A stretch of DNA of 64,000 nt from Halomarinibacterium sp041392205. GTDB taxonomy: Bacteria > Bacteroidota > Bacteroidia > Flavobacteriales > Flavobacteriaceae. Where the stretch lies: contig JAWKMO010000003.1 of the NCBI GenBank assembly GCA_041392205.1, positions 248,001 through 312,000 on the forward strand. The letters run 5' to 3'. How positions within the stretch are numbered: the first letter of the stretch is position 1; each line of letters begins with the position of its first letter. Below, piece after piece: positions 35,094-43,601 of the stretch. Position numbers and translations under genes: made by a program. Under the pieces are notes generated by a model that saw only the letters and a program-made list of their open reading frames with translations, had not been told where the DNA came from and ran no database searches.

Positions 35094-36052
35094 TGTGCCT
35101 CAGGCAATAAAGGGCCACCCAATTCTTTTAGAAAAAATAATTTTCCGGGTAACGTAGGCATCCAACTGGAGGGAATCCATCGTGAAGGTCCATATTGTAG
35201 CGTAACACACAAACTCATCCCTTGCCAGCAAGCACCCCGACTGGTATAAACACCGTCTGCACCACCAATACAATAATCACTTTGTAAAAATAATCCGGGG
35301 CCTATGGTATTTGCCCAACACGGTATTAACGTAAATCTACTTGAAAAGCTGTGTAACGAATTTTGCTCAATCGTTAAGGGATGCAGTGCTTGACCAATAC
35401 GATAAGGTACTTTTTTCCAAGCTTCATCGCTTTGAAATTCATCCCCTATTTGAGGCTCCCAAAAAGCAATATGACACGCTCTTCCTATGCCATACACCGT
35501 AACTAATTTTCCTCCTTCCGTTTTTATTTTTTGAATTTTTTCTTCATACAACGGCAATACTTCCTTGGTCGCAAAATGTCTTTGCTTTTCGGGAATAGTT
35601 AATTCCCCTAGTGGGGTAAAAAGTGCTGTATTCATAGCCAATTCAAAAGCTCCATCTTGGGTAGTGTCCATGGTATCCCCTTGTTGGTTAGACCACTCAT
35701 CCATATTAAAAGTAAATACATGCTCACAGGATACTTGCGTTTCTTTTAAAATATCTACCACATGTTTGTACATTCCCATAGGGCCTACCGGTAGAATGAG
35801 GGCCAATTTTTGATTGCTTTCTTTAGCCCTAATGATTTCATTTGCAATGGCTGCACCCATGTGGTATTCGAGATCGACTAAATGATCTAAAGCTTCGGTT
35901 GAAAAATTTTCATTCCAATGCGAAGCAGGAGTGAGTAATCTTTCCAACCCTAAATTACAACAATCATCTATTTTTTGAAGATCCCAACCCTTAGGGTAAA
36001 AGTTCTCAAGCAATGATCCTTTTACAGTATTTAAAAAGTTAAGTTTTTCCAT
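35090..36052 (-). CDS. NagB-like protein with altered active site
   Basis: 320 residues, longer than NagB (~266). It keeps the NagB landmarks NMDEWS (Asp118, the proton-abstracting Asp72 of E. coli NagB) and GIGRACHIAFWEP. In the latter, NagB has GVGxDGHIAFNEP with catalytic Asp141-His143-Glu148. Here Asp141 is Ala192, while His194 and Glu199 remain. A ring-opening role would be impaired, so the enzyme may act on another amino-sugar phosphate or be a sensor. The promoter is not obvious; it is divergent from purB. Confidence 0.8.
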   Translation of the reverse strand: MEKLNFLNTVKGSLLENFYPKGWDLQKIDDCCNLGLERLLTPASHWNENFSTEALDHLVDLEYHMGAAIANEIIRAKESNQKLALILPVGPMGMYKHVVDILKETQVSCEHVFTFNMDEWSNQQGDTMDTTQDGAFELAMNTALFTPLGELTIPEKQRHFATKEVLPLYEEKIQKIKTEGGKLVTVYGIGRACHIAFWEPQIGDEFQSDEAWKKVPYRIGQALHPLTIEQNSLHSFSSRFTLIPCWANTIGPGLFLQSDYCIGGADGVYTSRGACWQGMSLCVTLQYGPSRWIPSSWMPTLPGKLFFLKELGGPLLPEAH

Positions 36053-36173
36053 AGAACTAAAATTTTACATAAAATAGGTTACACGAGAGGGAATAACGAA
36101 GATAGCAATAATATTGCTCCCTGCGATTTACAAAAATTATAATCTTATTACTTTCTAACTGTAAAGGCTTCCG

Positions 36174-36181
36174 TATCTTTG
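36174..36181 (+). promoter_or_regulatory. purB -7 promoter box
   Basis: TATCTTTG, 20 bases before the purB ATG at 36202. No clear TTG at 19 bases upstream. Confidence 0.5.
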
Positions 36182-36201
36182 CGTTTTCAAAAAATACCCT
36201 C

Positions 36202-37545
36202 ATGGCAAATCAGGCATTAAAAGCAATTTCTCCTATTGATGGACGCTATGCATCGAAAACTTCGGCACTAGTTCCTTTTTTTTCTGAAGAAGCGCTTATT
36301 AAATACCGTATTTTAATAGAAATAGAATATTTTATTGCTTTAGTGGAATTGCCTTTACCGCAACTAAAAAGCTTTGACACTTCACTTTTTCCTAAACTTC
36401 AAAAAATCTATCAGGACTTTTCCATAGAAGATGCCTTGAAAGTGAAGGAAATTGAAAAAGTAACCAACCATGATGTAAAAGCGGTAGAATATTTTATCAA
36501 AGAAAAGTTCGATTCCCTGGGAATCCAACAATACAAAGAATTTATTCATTTTGGATTGACCTCACAAGACATCAATAATACAGCTATTCCGCTTTCCTTA
36601 AAAGAGGCCATGAATGAGGTGTATATTCCTCTGTTTTTTGAAGTAAAAAACAAACTGAAAGCCTTATCCTTAGAGTGGTCTAATATCCCTATGTTGGCGC
36701 GTACCCATGGACAACCAGCTTCTCCAACTCGTTTAGGAAAAGAAATGGAAGTGTTTGTGGTTCGGCTTGAAGAGCAACTAGATTTACTGAATGATGTAAA
36801 AAGTGCCGCGAAATTTGGAGGCGCTACAGGCAATTTTAACGCTCATAAAGTGGCCTACCCAACTATCGATTGGAAAACTTTTGCAACTACCTTTATTCAA
36901 GAAAAATTAGGATTGCATCACTCTTTTCCCACTACGCAGATAGAGCATTATGACCATATGGCGGCATTATTTGATGGTTTAAAACGCATTAATAATATCC
37001 TTATAGATTTAGATCGTGATATCTGGACCTATGTTTCTATGGATTACTTTAAACAGAAAATTAAACAAGGTGAAATTGGCTCCAGCGCCATGCCACATAA
37101 AGTAAACCCTATCGATTTTGAAAATAGTGAAGGAAATTTAGGTATTGCCAATGCCGTGTTTGAACATTTGGCGGCCAAATTACCGATTAGCCGATTGCAA
37201 CGAGATTTAACAGATAGCACCGTACTTCGAAATATTGGTGTGCCCTTGGGACATACTCTAATTGGTTTTCAAGCTACGCTAAAAGGATTGAATAAATTAT
37301 TGCTAAACGAAGCTAAGTTTGCTGAAGATTTAGAAAATAATTGGGCCGTTGTAGCAGAAGCCTTACAAACTATTTTACGAAGAGAAGGTTATCCTAATCC
37401 CTATGAAGCCCTAAAAGGTTTGACGAGAACAAATGAAACGGTTACCAAAAAGTCAATTTCAGATTTTATAGAAACGCTGGATGTTTCGGAAGCAGTTAAA
37501 GCTGAAATGAGACAAATTTCCCCTAGTAATTACACTGGTATATAA
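36202..37545 (+). CDS. purB: Adenylosuccinate lyase
   Basis: 447 residues. It cleaves adenylosuccinate and SAICAR in purine synthesis. Fumarase-superfamily signature GSSAMPHKVNPIDFENSEGN at about residues 294-313 with the catalytic Ser on the flexible loop; TSQDINNTA and ARTHGQPASPTRLGKE carry the catalytic His. Followed by a strong bidirectional terminator. Confidence 0.96.
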   Translation: MANQALKAISPIDGRYASKTSALVPFFSEEALIKYRILIEIEYFIALVELPLPQLKSFDTSLFPKLQKIYQDFSIEDALKVKEIEKVTNHDVKAVEYFIKEKFDSLGIQQYKEFIHFGLTSQDINNTAIPLSLKEAMNEVYIPLFFEVKNKLKALSLEWSNIPMLARTHGQPASPTRLGKEMEVFVVRLEEQLDLLNDVKSAAKFGGATGNFNAHKVAYPTIDWKTFATTFIQEKLGLHHSFPTTQIEHYDHMAALFDGLKRINNILIDLDRDIWTYVSMDYFKQKIKQGEIGSSAMPHKVNPIDFENSEGNLGIANAVFEHLAAKLPISRLQRDLTDSTVLRNIGVPLGHTLIGFQATLKGLNKLLLNEAKFAEDLENNWAVVAEALQTILRREGYPNPYEALKGLTRTNETVTKKSISDFIETLDVSEAVKAEMRQISPSNYTGI

Positions 37546-37546
37546 C

Positions 37547-37580
37547 AAAAAAAGCCCCACAAAATGTGGGGCTTTTTTTT
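37547..37580. terminator. Bidirectional terminator between purB and the DUF4252 operon
   Basis: AGCCCCACA (37553-37561), loop AAA, TGTGGGGCT (37565-37573), with A-run on the left and T-run on the right. Confidence 0.93.
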
Positions 37581-37588
37581 CGGAAAAA

Positions 37589-38137
37589 TTAATTCATCTC
37601 AGAAAAAACATCACCTATTCCTGAAAGTTTGGACAAATCTAAATCGCCACGCTCCATCGTTTTCATCAATTTTAAAGCCTGATCTGGGCGCATATCATCA
37701 CATAATAATCGAAATACTCCAAACCCTTTTTCGGCACTACTTGCAAAGACAATCACTTCGTCTATAGCCGTTTCTTCACCTACATATTTCATGGTCATGT
37801 GCATCTCTTTCGATTTTACAGAACCTAAGGTTTTATATTTCTCTTGTTCTATGATTCCTTTAATAACGCCTTTCTCACTTTCATACTCCGTAACATTGCC
37901 ATTTTTAATGGGATACGCTACCACATTAATTTTCTTAATGGTTTTTAAAATCTCTTTTTCTTCTTCTGTAAACTTACTATCATCGCTTTGAAACAAGCTG
38001 GTAGCAATATCGACCTTCAGAAATCTATCGTCTTCTTGTTTATCTACAAGGTACCGCTGTAAAGATTCTCCATTACTGCAACTTAAAGAGCTAAGAACGA
38101 TACTTACGAATACGGTTACATATTTTACAAGTGCCAT
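37589..38137 (-). CDS. DUF4252 lipoprotein-like secreted protein (second of pair)
   Basis: 182 residues from ATG 38137 (MALVKYVTVFVSIVLSSLSC); an upstream Met would overlap the preceding gene by ~35 bases. The N-terminal hydrophobic stretch ends in LSSLSC, a likely lipobox. DUF4252-type body with VVAYPIKNGNVTEYESEKG and a C-terminal MERGDLDLSKLSGI. It lies four bases downstream of a paralogous gene and in one operon with an ECF sigma factor and its anti-sigma factor. Confidence 0.8.
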   Translation of the reverse strand: MALVKYVTVFVSIVLSSLSCSNGESLQRYLVDKQEDDRFLKVDIATSLFQSDDSKFTEEEKEILKTIKKINVVAYPIKNGNVTEYESEKGVIKGIIEQEKYKTLGSVKSKEMHMTMKYVGEETAIDEVIVFASSAEKGFGVFRLLCDDMRPDQALKLMKTMERGDLDLSKLSGIGDVFSEMN

Positions 38138-38141
38138 GGGA

Positions 38142-38678
38142 TTATCCTTTTTTGTTTTCAATGTTCTTAAGTTCATCGCTACCAGGAACGTTCAAATCTT
38201 TCGTCAATTTTGAAATTTGTTTCAAATCGATATTCCCTGTAATACTCATAATAATGGTACTTTCTTTTCCTTCTACGGGACCTTCAAGAAACATTAATAA
38301 TTCACTTACAAAACTTTCATTTTTTCCTTCTTTGGAATAAAACTTTATGTTTTTACCGTCATCTTTTACACGCATAAGTTCGTTAAGTCCTTTGGAAGAA
38401 GCCAAATATTTATCTACAGAAGTTCTCATTTTTCCTCCAACAGTTTTGTTTTCAGTAATAAAAATTTTAATGTTATCTAGGTTGTTCACCATTTCCATAT
38501 AATCTTTAACCTCTTTGTCTTTCGATTCGATGTCTATTTCGGCTAAAAGTTTGAACATATTTTTGGTTACAATCACCGATGTGACGTCTTTTTCATCTTC
38601 AAAACTATCGAAGAATCCTTGAGAGAAACCGGCTATTGGCGCTAATGCCATGGCTATTATAAAAATTGATTTTTTCAT
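38142..38678 (-). CDS. DUF4252 secreted protein (first of pair)
   Basis: 178 residues. Signal peptide MKKSIFIIAMALAPIAGFSQ. DUF4252 features: IKIFITENKTVGGKMRTSVDKYL, then MRVKDDGKNIKFYSKEG, ending TGNIDLKQISKLTKDLNV, which parallels the GDLDLSKLSGI end of its neighbour. Unknown role, regularly next to ECF sigma/anti-sigma pairs in flavobacteria. It is probably a target or an envelope sensor of that system, which is an inference. Confidence 0.83.
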   Translation of the reverse strand: MKKSIFIIAMALAPIAGFSQGFFDSFEDEKDVTSVIVTKNMFKLLAEIDIESKDKEVKDYMEMVNNLDNIKIFITENKTVGGKMRTSVDKYLASSKGLNELMRVKDDGKNIKFYSKEGKNESFVSELLMFLEGPVEGKESTIIMSITGNIDLKQISKLTKDLNVPGSDELKNIENKKG

Positions 38679-38701
38679 TGTTATTGGGTTTTTAAAGGGG
38701 T

Positions 38702-39175
38702 TTATTTTAATATTAAGTTTTTAGATTCGGTAAATTGATTAATTAAATGGATGGTTGCCGTGTTTTCGGTAAATTCGTTAATGTAAGTGACTTTGGAAGT
38801 GCCTTTATTTAGACTTTCAGAAAGTAAAAGCATGGTTTCTTTGGCTTGGGTATAGGCCATTAGAGCTTCTTCTTCCGCTGCAGATAAAGAATTATTGTTA
38901 AAATACATAAAGCCCACTAGTCCTAATAACACCGCAAAAGAGGCTGCCACACTCCATTTCCAAAAAGTCTTTTGTTTTTGAGAAGGAAGGACAAGTTCTT
39001 TAGAAAGGCTTTCCGTTTTTGCTTCAGTAAAACTTGAAAATAAAGGAATGTATCCTTGTAAATGCGCTGCTACATTTCCAGATTCAAAATACGCTCTTAG
39101 CTGTTGCTCTTCAGCTAGAGAAGTATTTCCTTCAAAATAGGCTTCTAGTAATTTTGTAATATTAGCTAACTCCAT
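38702..39175 (-). CDS. Putative anti-sigma factor (single-pass membrane protein)
   Basis: 157 residues. An N-terminal cytoplasmic segment with Glu/Leu-rich helices (ITKLLEAYFEGNTSLAEEQQLRAYF) precedes one membrane helix (WSVAASFAVLLGLVGFMYF, about 74-92) and a small periplasmic tail. The gene overlaps the sigma gene by 14 bases, the usual layout for an anti-sigma factor. No zinc-anti-sigma HxxxCxxC motif, so it is of the non-zinc kind. Confidence 0.78.
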   Translation of the reverse strand: MELANITKLLEAYFEGNTSLAEEQQLRAYFESGNVAAHLQGYIPLFSSFTEAKTESLSKELVLPSQKQKTFWKWSVAASFAVLLGLVGFMYFNNNSLSAAEEEALMAYTQAKETMLLLSESLNKGTSKVTYINEFTENTATIHLINQFTESKNLILK

Positions 39176-39668
39176 AGTTGTATTTTTTTAATAGTTCGTC
39201 TCGAACAGCTTTACGGGCACGGGATAAATTAACGCGTATGGCTGTTTCATTTAGGTCTAACATTTCAGAAATTTCTTGAAATTCAAATTGTTCTACATCT
39301 CTTAATTGTAATACCATTCGTTGTTTCTCTGGCAAGGTTTCCAAAATTTTAAAAACCATTGAAACTCCATCATGTAACTCTACGGTACGTTGTAAGTTAT
39401 CGTTGTTTTGATAGTTACTATGCACAATTTTTAAGTTAGAAGCTTGCTTGGATTTTAATCGATCTAAACAATAGTTTTTGGTCATGGTTATCGCAAAAGC
39501 TTCGGGGTTATGGTAATTTTTAATACTTTGTTTCCCTTTCCATAATTTCAAAAAAACTTCCTGAACAGCATCCTCAGCTTCTTCGCTGGAAACCAACAAT
39601 CGTTTTGCCATGCGGTACAACTTGTCCTTAAAAGGGAGCACCAATTGGGTAAATTCATTTTGGTTCAT
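39162..39668 (-). CDS. ECF-type RNA polymerase sigma factor
   Basis: 168 residues. Region 2: YRMAKRLLVSSEEAEDAVQEVFLKLWKG. Region 4: LPEKQRMVLQLRDVEQFEFQEISEMLDLNETAIRVNLSRARKAVR. No extra-cytoplasmic receptor domain, so the signal arrives through the anti-sigma factor encoded next. It heads a four-gene operon (sigma, anti-sigma, two DUF4252 genes), which is probably autoregulated as usual for ECF systems. Confidence 0.93.
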   Translation of the reverse strand: MNQNEFTQLVLPFKDKLYRMAKRLLVSSEEAEDAVQEVFLKLWKGKQSIKNYHNPEAFAITMTKNYCLDRLKSKQASNLKIVHSNYQNNDNLQRTVELHDGVSMVFKILETLPEKQRMVLQLRDVEQFEFQEISEMLDLNETAIRVNLSRARKAVRDELLKKYNYGVS

Positions 39669-39806
39669 TGCGGTTAGTGTTAAGCATTTTTTATGCCGTT
39701 CTATCTTTACGACGAATTACCTTATTTTTTGTTACATTTATATTGAAGATACGCAATAATGTATCTATTTTAGAGGTTTTATAAAAAACACTTAACATTA
39801 AAAACT

Positions 39807-41204
39807 GTGAAAAAGTCCTACTTACTGCTGCTATTATTTGTTTTCCCACTTTTTACCTCTTGTTTTAAAGATCAAGATGACGAAATTATACCCTCGTCGG
39901 TTTCTGAAATTAATGATTTTATATACCGAGGACTTAATTTTTTCTATCTCTACAAAGCCAATACCCCCGAATTAGCTGATGATTATTTTGAAACGGAAGC
40001 ATTATATCAAAATTTTTTACAATCCTACTTTACCCCACAGGCCTTTTTCGATTACTTAAAAGCGCCAAATGAGGTGGATCGTTTTAGTCTATTGGTAGAA
40101 GATTATATCGAACTAGAAAATGCACTTGCCGGTACCACAAAAACGAATGGAATGGAGTTTGGCTTGGTGCTTTACCCAGATCAAAGCGGAAATGTGTTTG
40201 GCTATGTACGTTATGTATTAGCTAATACAGATGCGGCCAATAAAGGTCTTAAACGGGGTGACATTTTTAATACGATAAACGGGCAACAACTTAACAATAA
40301 CAATTTTAGTAGTTTGTTAGCCGCAGACTCTTATACTATTGGTCTTGCTACTTTTGATGGACAAACTGTTACCCCTACGGGAAATTCGGTGGAACTTTTA
40401 AAGGGTGAATTCACTGAAAACCCTATCCATACTACCCAAATTTTTGAAATTAATGGCCATAAAATTGGGTACCTTATGTACAATGCTTTTACCAATGAAT
40501 TTGACTCGCAGTTAAATGCAGTTTTTGGACAGTTTAAAGCCGAAGGGGTCACCGATTTGGTTTTGGATCTTCGATACAATGGAGGTGGCTCAGTACGAAC
40601 GGCTACCTATTTGGCCAGCATGATAACGGGACAAAATACCGGACAAGTGTTTTATAGTGAGCAATGGAACGCAGACCGGCAAGGAGAATATGCAGAGAAT
40701 GGCACCTTTGTAAGTAATTTTGAAGGTGGTGAGGCTATCAATAGTCTCAATTTAAATAGCGTTTATGTTCTCACTACTTCACGAACCGCTTCTGCAAGTG
40801 AATTGGTGATAAACGGGTTAACACCTTATATAGACGTCTTTCAGATTGGTGCAGCCACTACGGGAAAATTTCAAGCTTCCTTTTTAATGTACGATTCACC
40901 CAATTTTGGAAGAGACAATATAAATCTAGGGCACACCTATGCCATGTTGCCTTTGGTTTTTAAAACCGCCAATGCCGATGGCAATACAGATTTTGTAAAC
41001 GGGCTATTTCCAGACATAGAACAATTTGAAGATTACAGCAATTTAGGCGTTTTAGGAGACCTCAACGAGCCCTTCTTAGCGACTGCCATTGCAGAAATTA
41101 CAGGGGTTCCAGCTCCTGCCCCTGTGCGTTACCAAGATTTAAAAATACTTTCGGAAAGTAAAGCAGGGTTGCCAAATTACCAAGTGATGTTTGTAGAAAA
41201 GTAG
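39807..41204 (+). CDS. S41-family C-terminal processing peptidase, lipoprotein
   Basis: 465 residues starting at GTG 39807. Lipobox FTSC with Cys19. A PDZ domain follows about 100-190 (FGYVRYVLANTDAANKGLKRGDIFNTING). The S41 core has LVLDLRYNGGGS and the catalytic pair: Ser329 in TASASE and Lys354 in TTGK, 25 residues apart as in tail-specific proteases. It likely degrades or processes envelope proteins. Upstream on the other strand is the ECF sigma operon. Confidence 0.9.
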   Translation: MKKSYLLLLLFVFPLFTSCFKDQDDEIIPSSVSEINDFIYRGLNFFYLYKANTPELADDYFETEALYQNFLQSYFTPQAFFDYLKAPNEVDRFSLLVEDYIELENALAGTTKTNGMEFGLVLYPDQSGNVFGYVRYVLANTDAANKGLKRGDIFNTINGQQLNNNNFSSLLAADSYTIGLATFDGQTVTPTGNSVELLKGEFTENPIHTTQIFEINGHKIGYLMYNAFTNEFDSQLNAVFGQFKAEGVTDLVLDLRYNGGGSVRTATYLASMITGQNTGQVFYSEQWNADRQGEYAENGTFVSNFEGGEAINSLNLNSVYVLTTSRTASASELVINGLTPYIDVFQIGAATTGKFQASFLMYDSPNFGRDNINLGHTYAMLPLVFKTANADGNTDFVNGLFPDIEQFEDYSNLGVLGDLNEPFLATAIAEITGVPAPAPVRYQDLKILSESKAGLPNYQVMFVEK

Positions 41205-41228
41205 TGTTTTACTATCCATATCACTCCA

Positions 41229-43169
41229 TTAAATCGCTAACTCAAAACCTACTCGCACATTGCGGCCTTTGGTTTGGTAGCGATAGAGTTCTTCAAAATT
41301 GGTGTTTAATACATTATCAATTCCAATAACTATTTTTATGTTTTTATGGAGCTGTCTACTTGCGTTAAAGTTTAACAACGTATAGCTATCCAGCAAGGTG
41401 GTTTCATTTTCAAAAGTTTCTGGGTTAAAAAAGGTATCGTCACGCTCCGTTACATAGAGTGCGCTAAGCCCCAACGTGGTTTTGGTATTGGGCATATAGC
41501 CTATAGTGCCGTTGGCTTTATGTTTTGGAATACGCAAGGCAAAGCGAGCATCAGCTTGGGTAAAGGTATAATTGGCAGTAAAGGAAAGTTCTTGGGTGAT
41601 GCTAGATTGCAACTCTACTTCTACCCCGCTGGTTTCAAAGCTCTCAATGGTATTTTGGTATTGGTAAGTAAACAAATCGGGGTCCACCACCACAAAATCT
41701 ACAAAGTTTTCTTCCTTTCGTGTAAAGTACAACGCGCTCAATCGTAGCCCTTTGCCTTTAGAGATTTCAATACCGCCCTCAATTGTGGCGTTTTCCTCGG
41801 GTTGTAATGCCTCATTGCCATATAAAGGGTCGTAAATTTGAAATAACGACGGCGTAATATAGGCAGTGCTATACGAGCCCAATAGCTTTAAATTAAATGT
41901 ACTCACATCAAAATTAAACGATGGATTAACTTGATACACTAATTGATTCCCATACAAACTGTGGATATTCATCCTCGTCCCTGCATTTATATTGAGTCCA
42001 AAAGATGAGGCATACAATATATTTACATAGGGATCGAAATAGTTAAATTTTGCAGTTTCGCCATTCACGTCTTGTGCAAAATCTAGTTCCCCAAACGGAA
42101 TGGTAAAACTGTTCATGTTACTTATATTTCCACTAAGCCCCAAAATAACCTTTACACTAGAATGAAGATTATACTGTAAATAGTTATCAAAATTATATAT
42201 TTTCGAGTCGTATTTCGCTGGAAACGAAGAAGCAATTTCGCGTTTAATTACGCTATAATTGTCATTAAATACATAGGCGCCTTTGGCATATTTCCATTCA
42301 AAATGCCCTCCCGTTCTAATTTGCTCAATCTCGCTCATATAATTGGCATCGGTATAGCTAAAATCATCAAAACCGGTGCGTAATTTATCAAAAGCCACAA
42401 ACTGACTTACAGTAATATCCTTGGTAAGTTTTATCCCCAGATTCACTCGAGAGGTAAAATTATTATACACATCGGCTTCAAAAGGAGTTTCTCCTTCGGG
42501 CGCTTCAATCGCAGAAAGTCCGTTGCTATATCGATGATTCGCTGTTGCTTGATAGAAAAATTTTCCAATCGTTCCATTGATATTAATTGTATTGGTTAGG
42601 CTCTCCATAGGATAACCATCATCTTCAGCACTTCTGTCGGTGCCAAAAATACTTGTGGTATTCACCGCAAAGGGTTTTTTTGAAGCTTTTTTGGTGGTGA
42701 TACTAATCACTGCCGTGGCAGCACCACTTCCGTAGAGTACGCTGGAGGCGCCTTTCATAATTTCAATACGTTCTATATTTCCAAGGGATAGCAATCGTAA
42801 ATCGTATTCGTTCGAAATGTGTGATGCATCGTTAATAGGCGTACCATCCATTAAAATGACTACTTGTCTATTACGGCCACCTCTCACAAAATACCCAAGG
42901 GTTTGCCCATTATTACTATTACTGCCATTGATTTCGATACCCGCAATTTCATTCAAAACTTGCGCTACCGATTTCCCTGCATTTTGCTTTAGGATTTCTT
43001 GAGAAATTACGGCAATGGTTTTTCCGCTGTTTTTACGATCAATTGAAATTTTGGTATCCAAATACACAGAATCCAACTTTTGAATGGAATCTAATGAGGT
43101 TCCCTTTTGTGAAAAAAGAAAGTGCGTTCCTAAAAGGAAACACATTATAAAAAATAAATTAATTCTCAT
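41229..43169 (-). CDS. btuB: TonB-dependent receptor for cobalamin (BtuB-like)
   Basis: 646 residues. Signal peptide MRINLFFIMCFLLGTHFLFSQ, then a plug without the extra carboxypeptidase-like domain (VLNEIAGIEINGSNSNNGQ, VVILMDGTPINDASH, IERIEIMKGASSVLYGSGAATAVI) and a barrel ending VRVGFELAI. The family alone would allow siderophores. A cobalamin riboswitch lies directly upstream on the same strand and genes for a BtuFCD-type transporter diverge from it, so vitamin B12 is the likely substrate. The receptor moves B12 across the outer membrane with TonB energy. Confidence 0.88.
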   Translation of the reverse strand: MRINLFFIMCFLLGTHFLFSQKGTSLDSIQKLDSVYLDTKISIDRKNSGKTIAVISQEILKQNAGKSVAQVLNEIAGIEINGSNSNNGQTLGYFVRGGRNRQVVILMDGTPINDASHISNEYDLRLLSLGNIERIEIMKGASSVLYGSGAATAVISITTKKASKKPFAVNTTSIFGTDRSAEDDGYPMESLTNTININGTIGKFFYQATANHRYSNGLSAIEAPEGETPFEADVYNNFTSRVNLGIKLTKDITVSQFVAFDKLRTGFDDFSYTDANYMSEIEQIRTGGHFEWKYAKGAYVFNDNYSVIKREIASSFPAKYDSKIYNFDNYLQYNLHSSVKVILGLSGNISNMNSFTIPFGELDFAQDVNGETAKFNYFDPYVNILYASSFGLNINAGTRMNIHSLYGNQLVYQVNPSFNFDVSTFNLKLLGSYSTAYITPSLFQIYDPLYGNEALQPEENATIEGGIEISKGKGLRLSALYFTRKEENFVDFVVVDPDLFTYQYQNTIESFETSGVEVELQSSITQELSFTANYTFTQADARFALRIPKHKANGTIGYMPNTKTTLGLSALYVTERDDTFFNPETFENETTLLDSYTLLNFNASRQLHKNIKIVIGIDNVLNTNFEELYRYQTKGRNVRVGFELAI

Positions 43170-43254
43170 TTTAAAATAGTTTTAAAACGGAAAAAGTAGA
43201 AGATACAAACACAGGTCTATACACTCCCAAACCTTTATCCCGAAAGTTTGACAA

Positions 43255-43530
43255 ATTGTTGAAATCTGGCAGGTCTCCTGGCTTGTTATTTATTGTTTTT
43301 GCCTTCCCATTCTAAAAAAGAACAGTGACTAGAAGAAAACAATAACTCAAAAATGAGGAAGTATTAAGTAGCGTCTGGTTGAGCGCAGTCGAGACCTTTA
43401 CCTTTTAAAGAACCTCTCGACTGCGCTCGAGGGGACAATTTCTATAAAAGATACTTCAAAACTTACAGTTGCGGGAACAGCTTCGGTTTTTCACCGAATT
43501 CCCTTTTCATTTTCCGTTACCAAAAACGGA
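43255..43530 (-). ncRNA. Cobalamin riboswitch upstream of btuB
   Basis: On the minus strand the conserved blocks appear in order. First GGTGAAAAACCGAAGCTGT with CCCGCAACTGTAA (43494-43462). Then the AGTCACTG...GGGAAGGC block (43329-43300), and the B12 box AAGCCAGGAGACCTGCC (43284-43268). This order and spacing fit the AdoCbl-type class. About 130 bases of variable arm between the first two blocks contain a perfect 14-bp inverted repeat of the GAGCGCAGTCGA family. Ligand binding would reduce btuB expression. Confidence 0.92.
43381..43428. repeat. REP-like inverted repeat inside the riboswitch
   Basis: GAGCGCAGTCGAGA (43381-43394) and TCTCGACTGCGCTC (43415-43428) are perfect inverse copies around a 20-nt loop. 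It is the same family as the repeats at 10534, 47921 and 59614. Confidence 0.9.
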
Positions 43531-43566
43531 AAAACCAAAATTCGTCATAAAAATACATTTTTTTCA

Positions 43567-43598
43567 TTGCTATTCCCTCTTAAAAACTGTTATTTTTG
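43567..43598 (+). promoter_or_regulatory. btuF promoter, probably leaderless
   Basis: TTG at 43567-43569, 21-base spacer, TATTTTTG at 43591-43598, then ATG at 43602. Transcription would start at or beside the start codon. Confidence 0.5.
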
Positions 43599-43601
43599 AA
43601 G

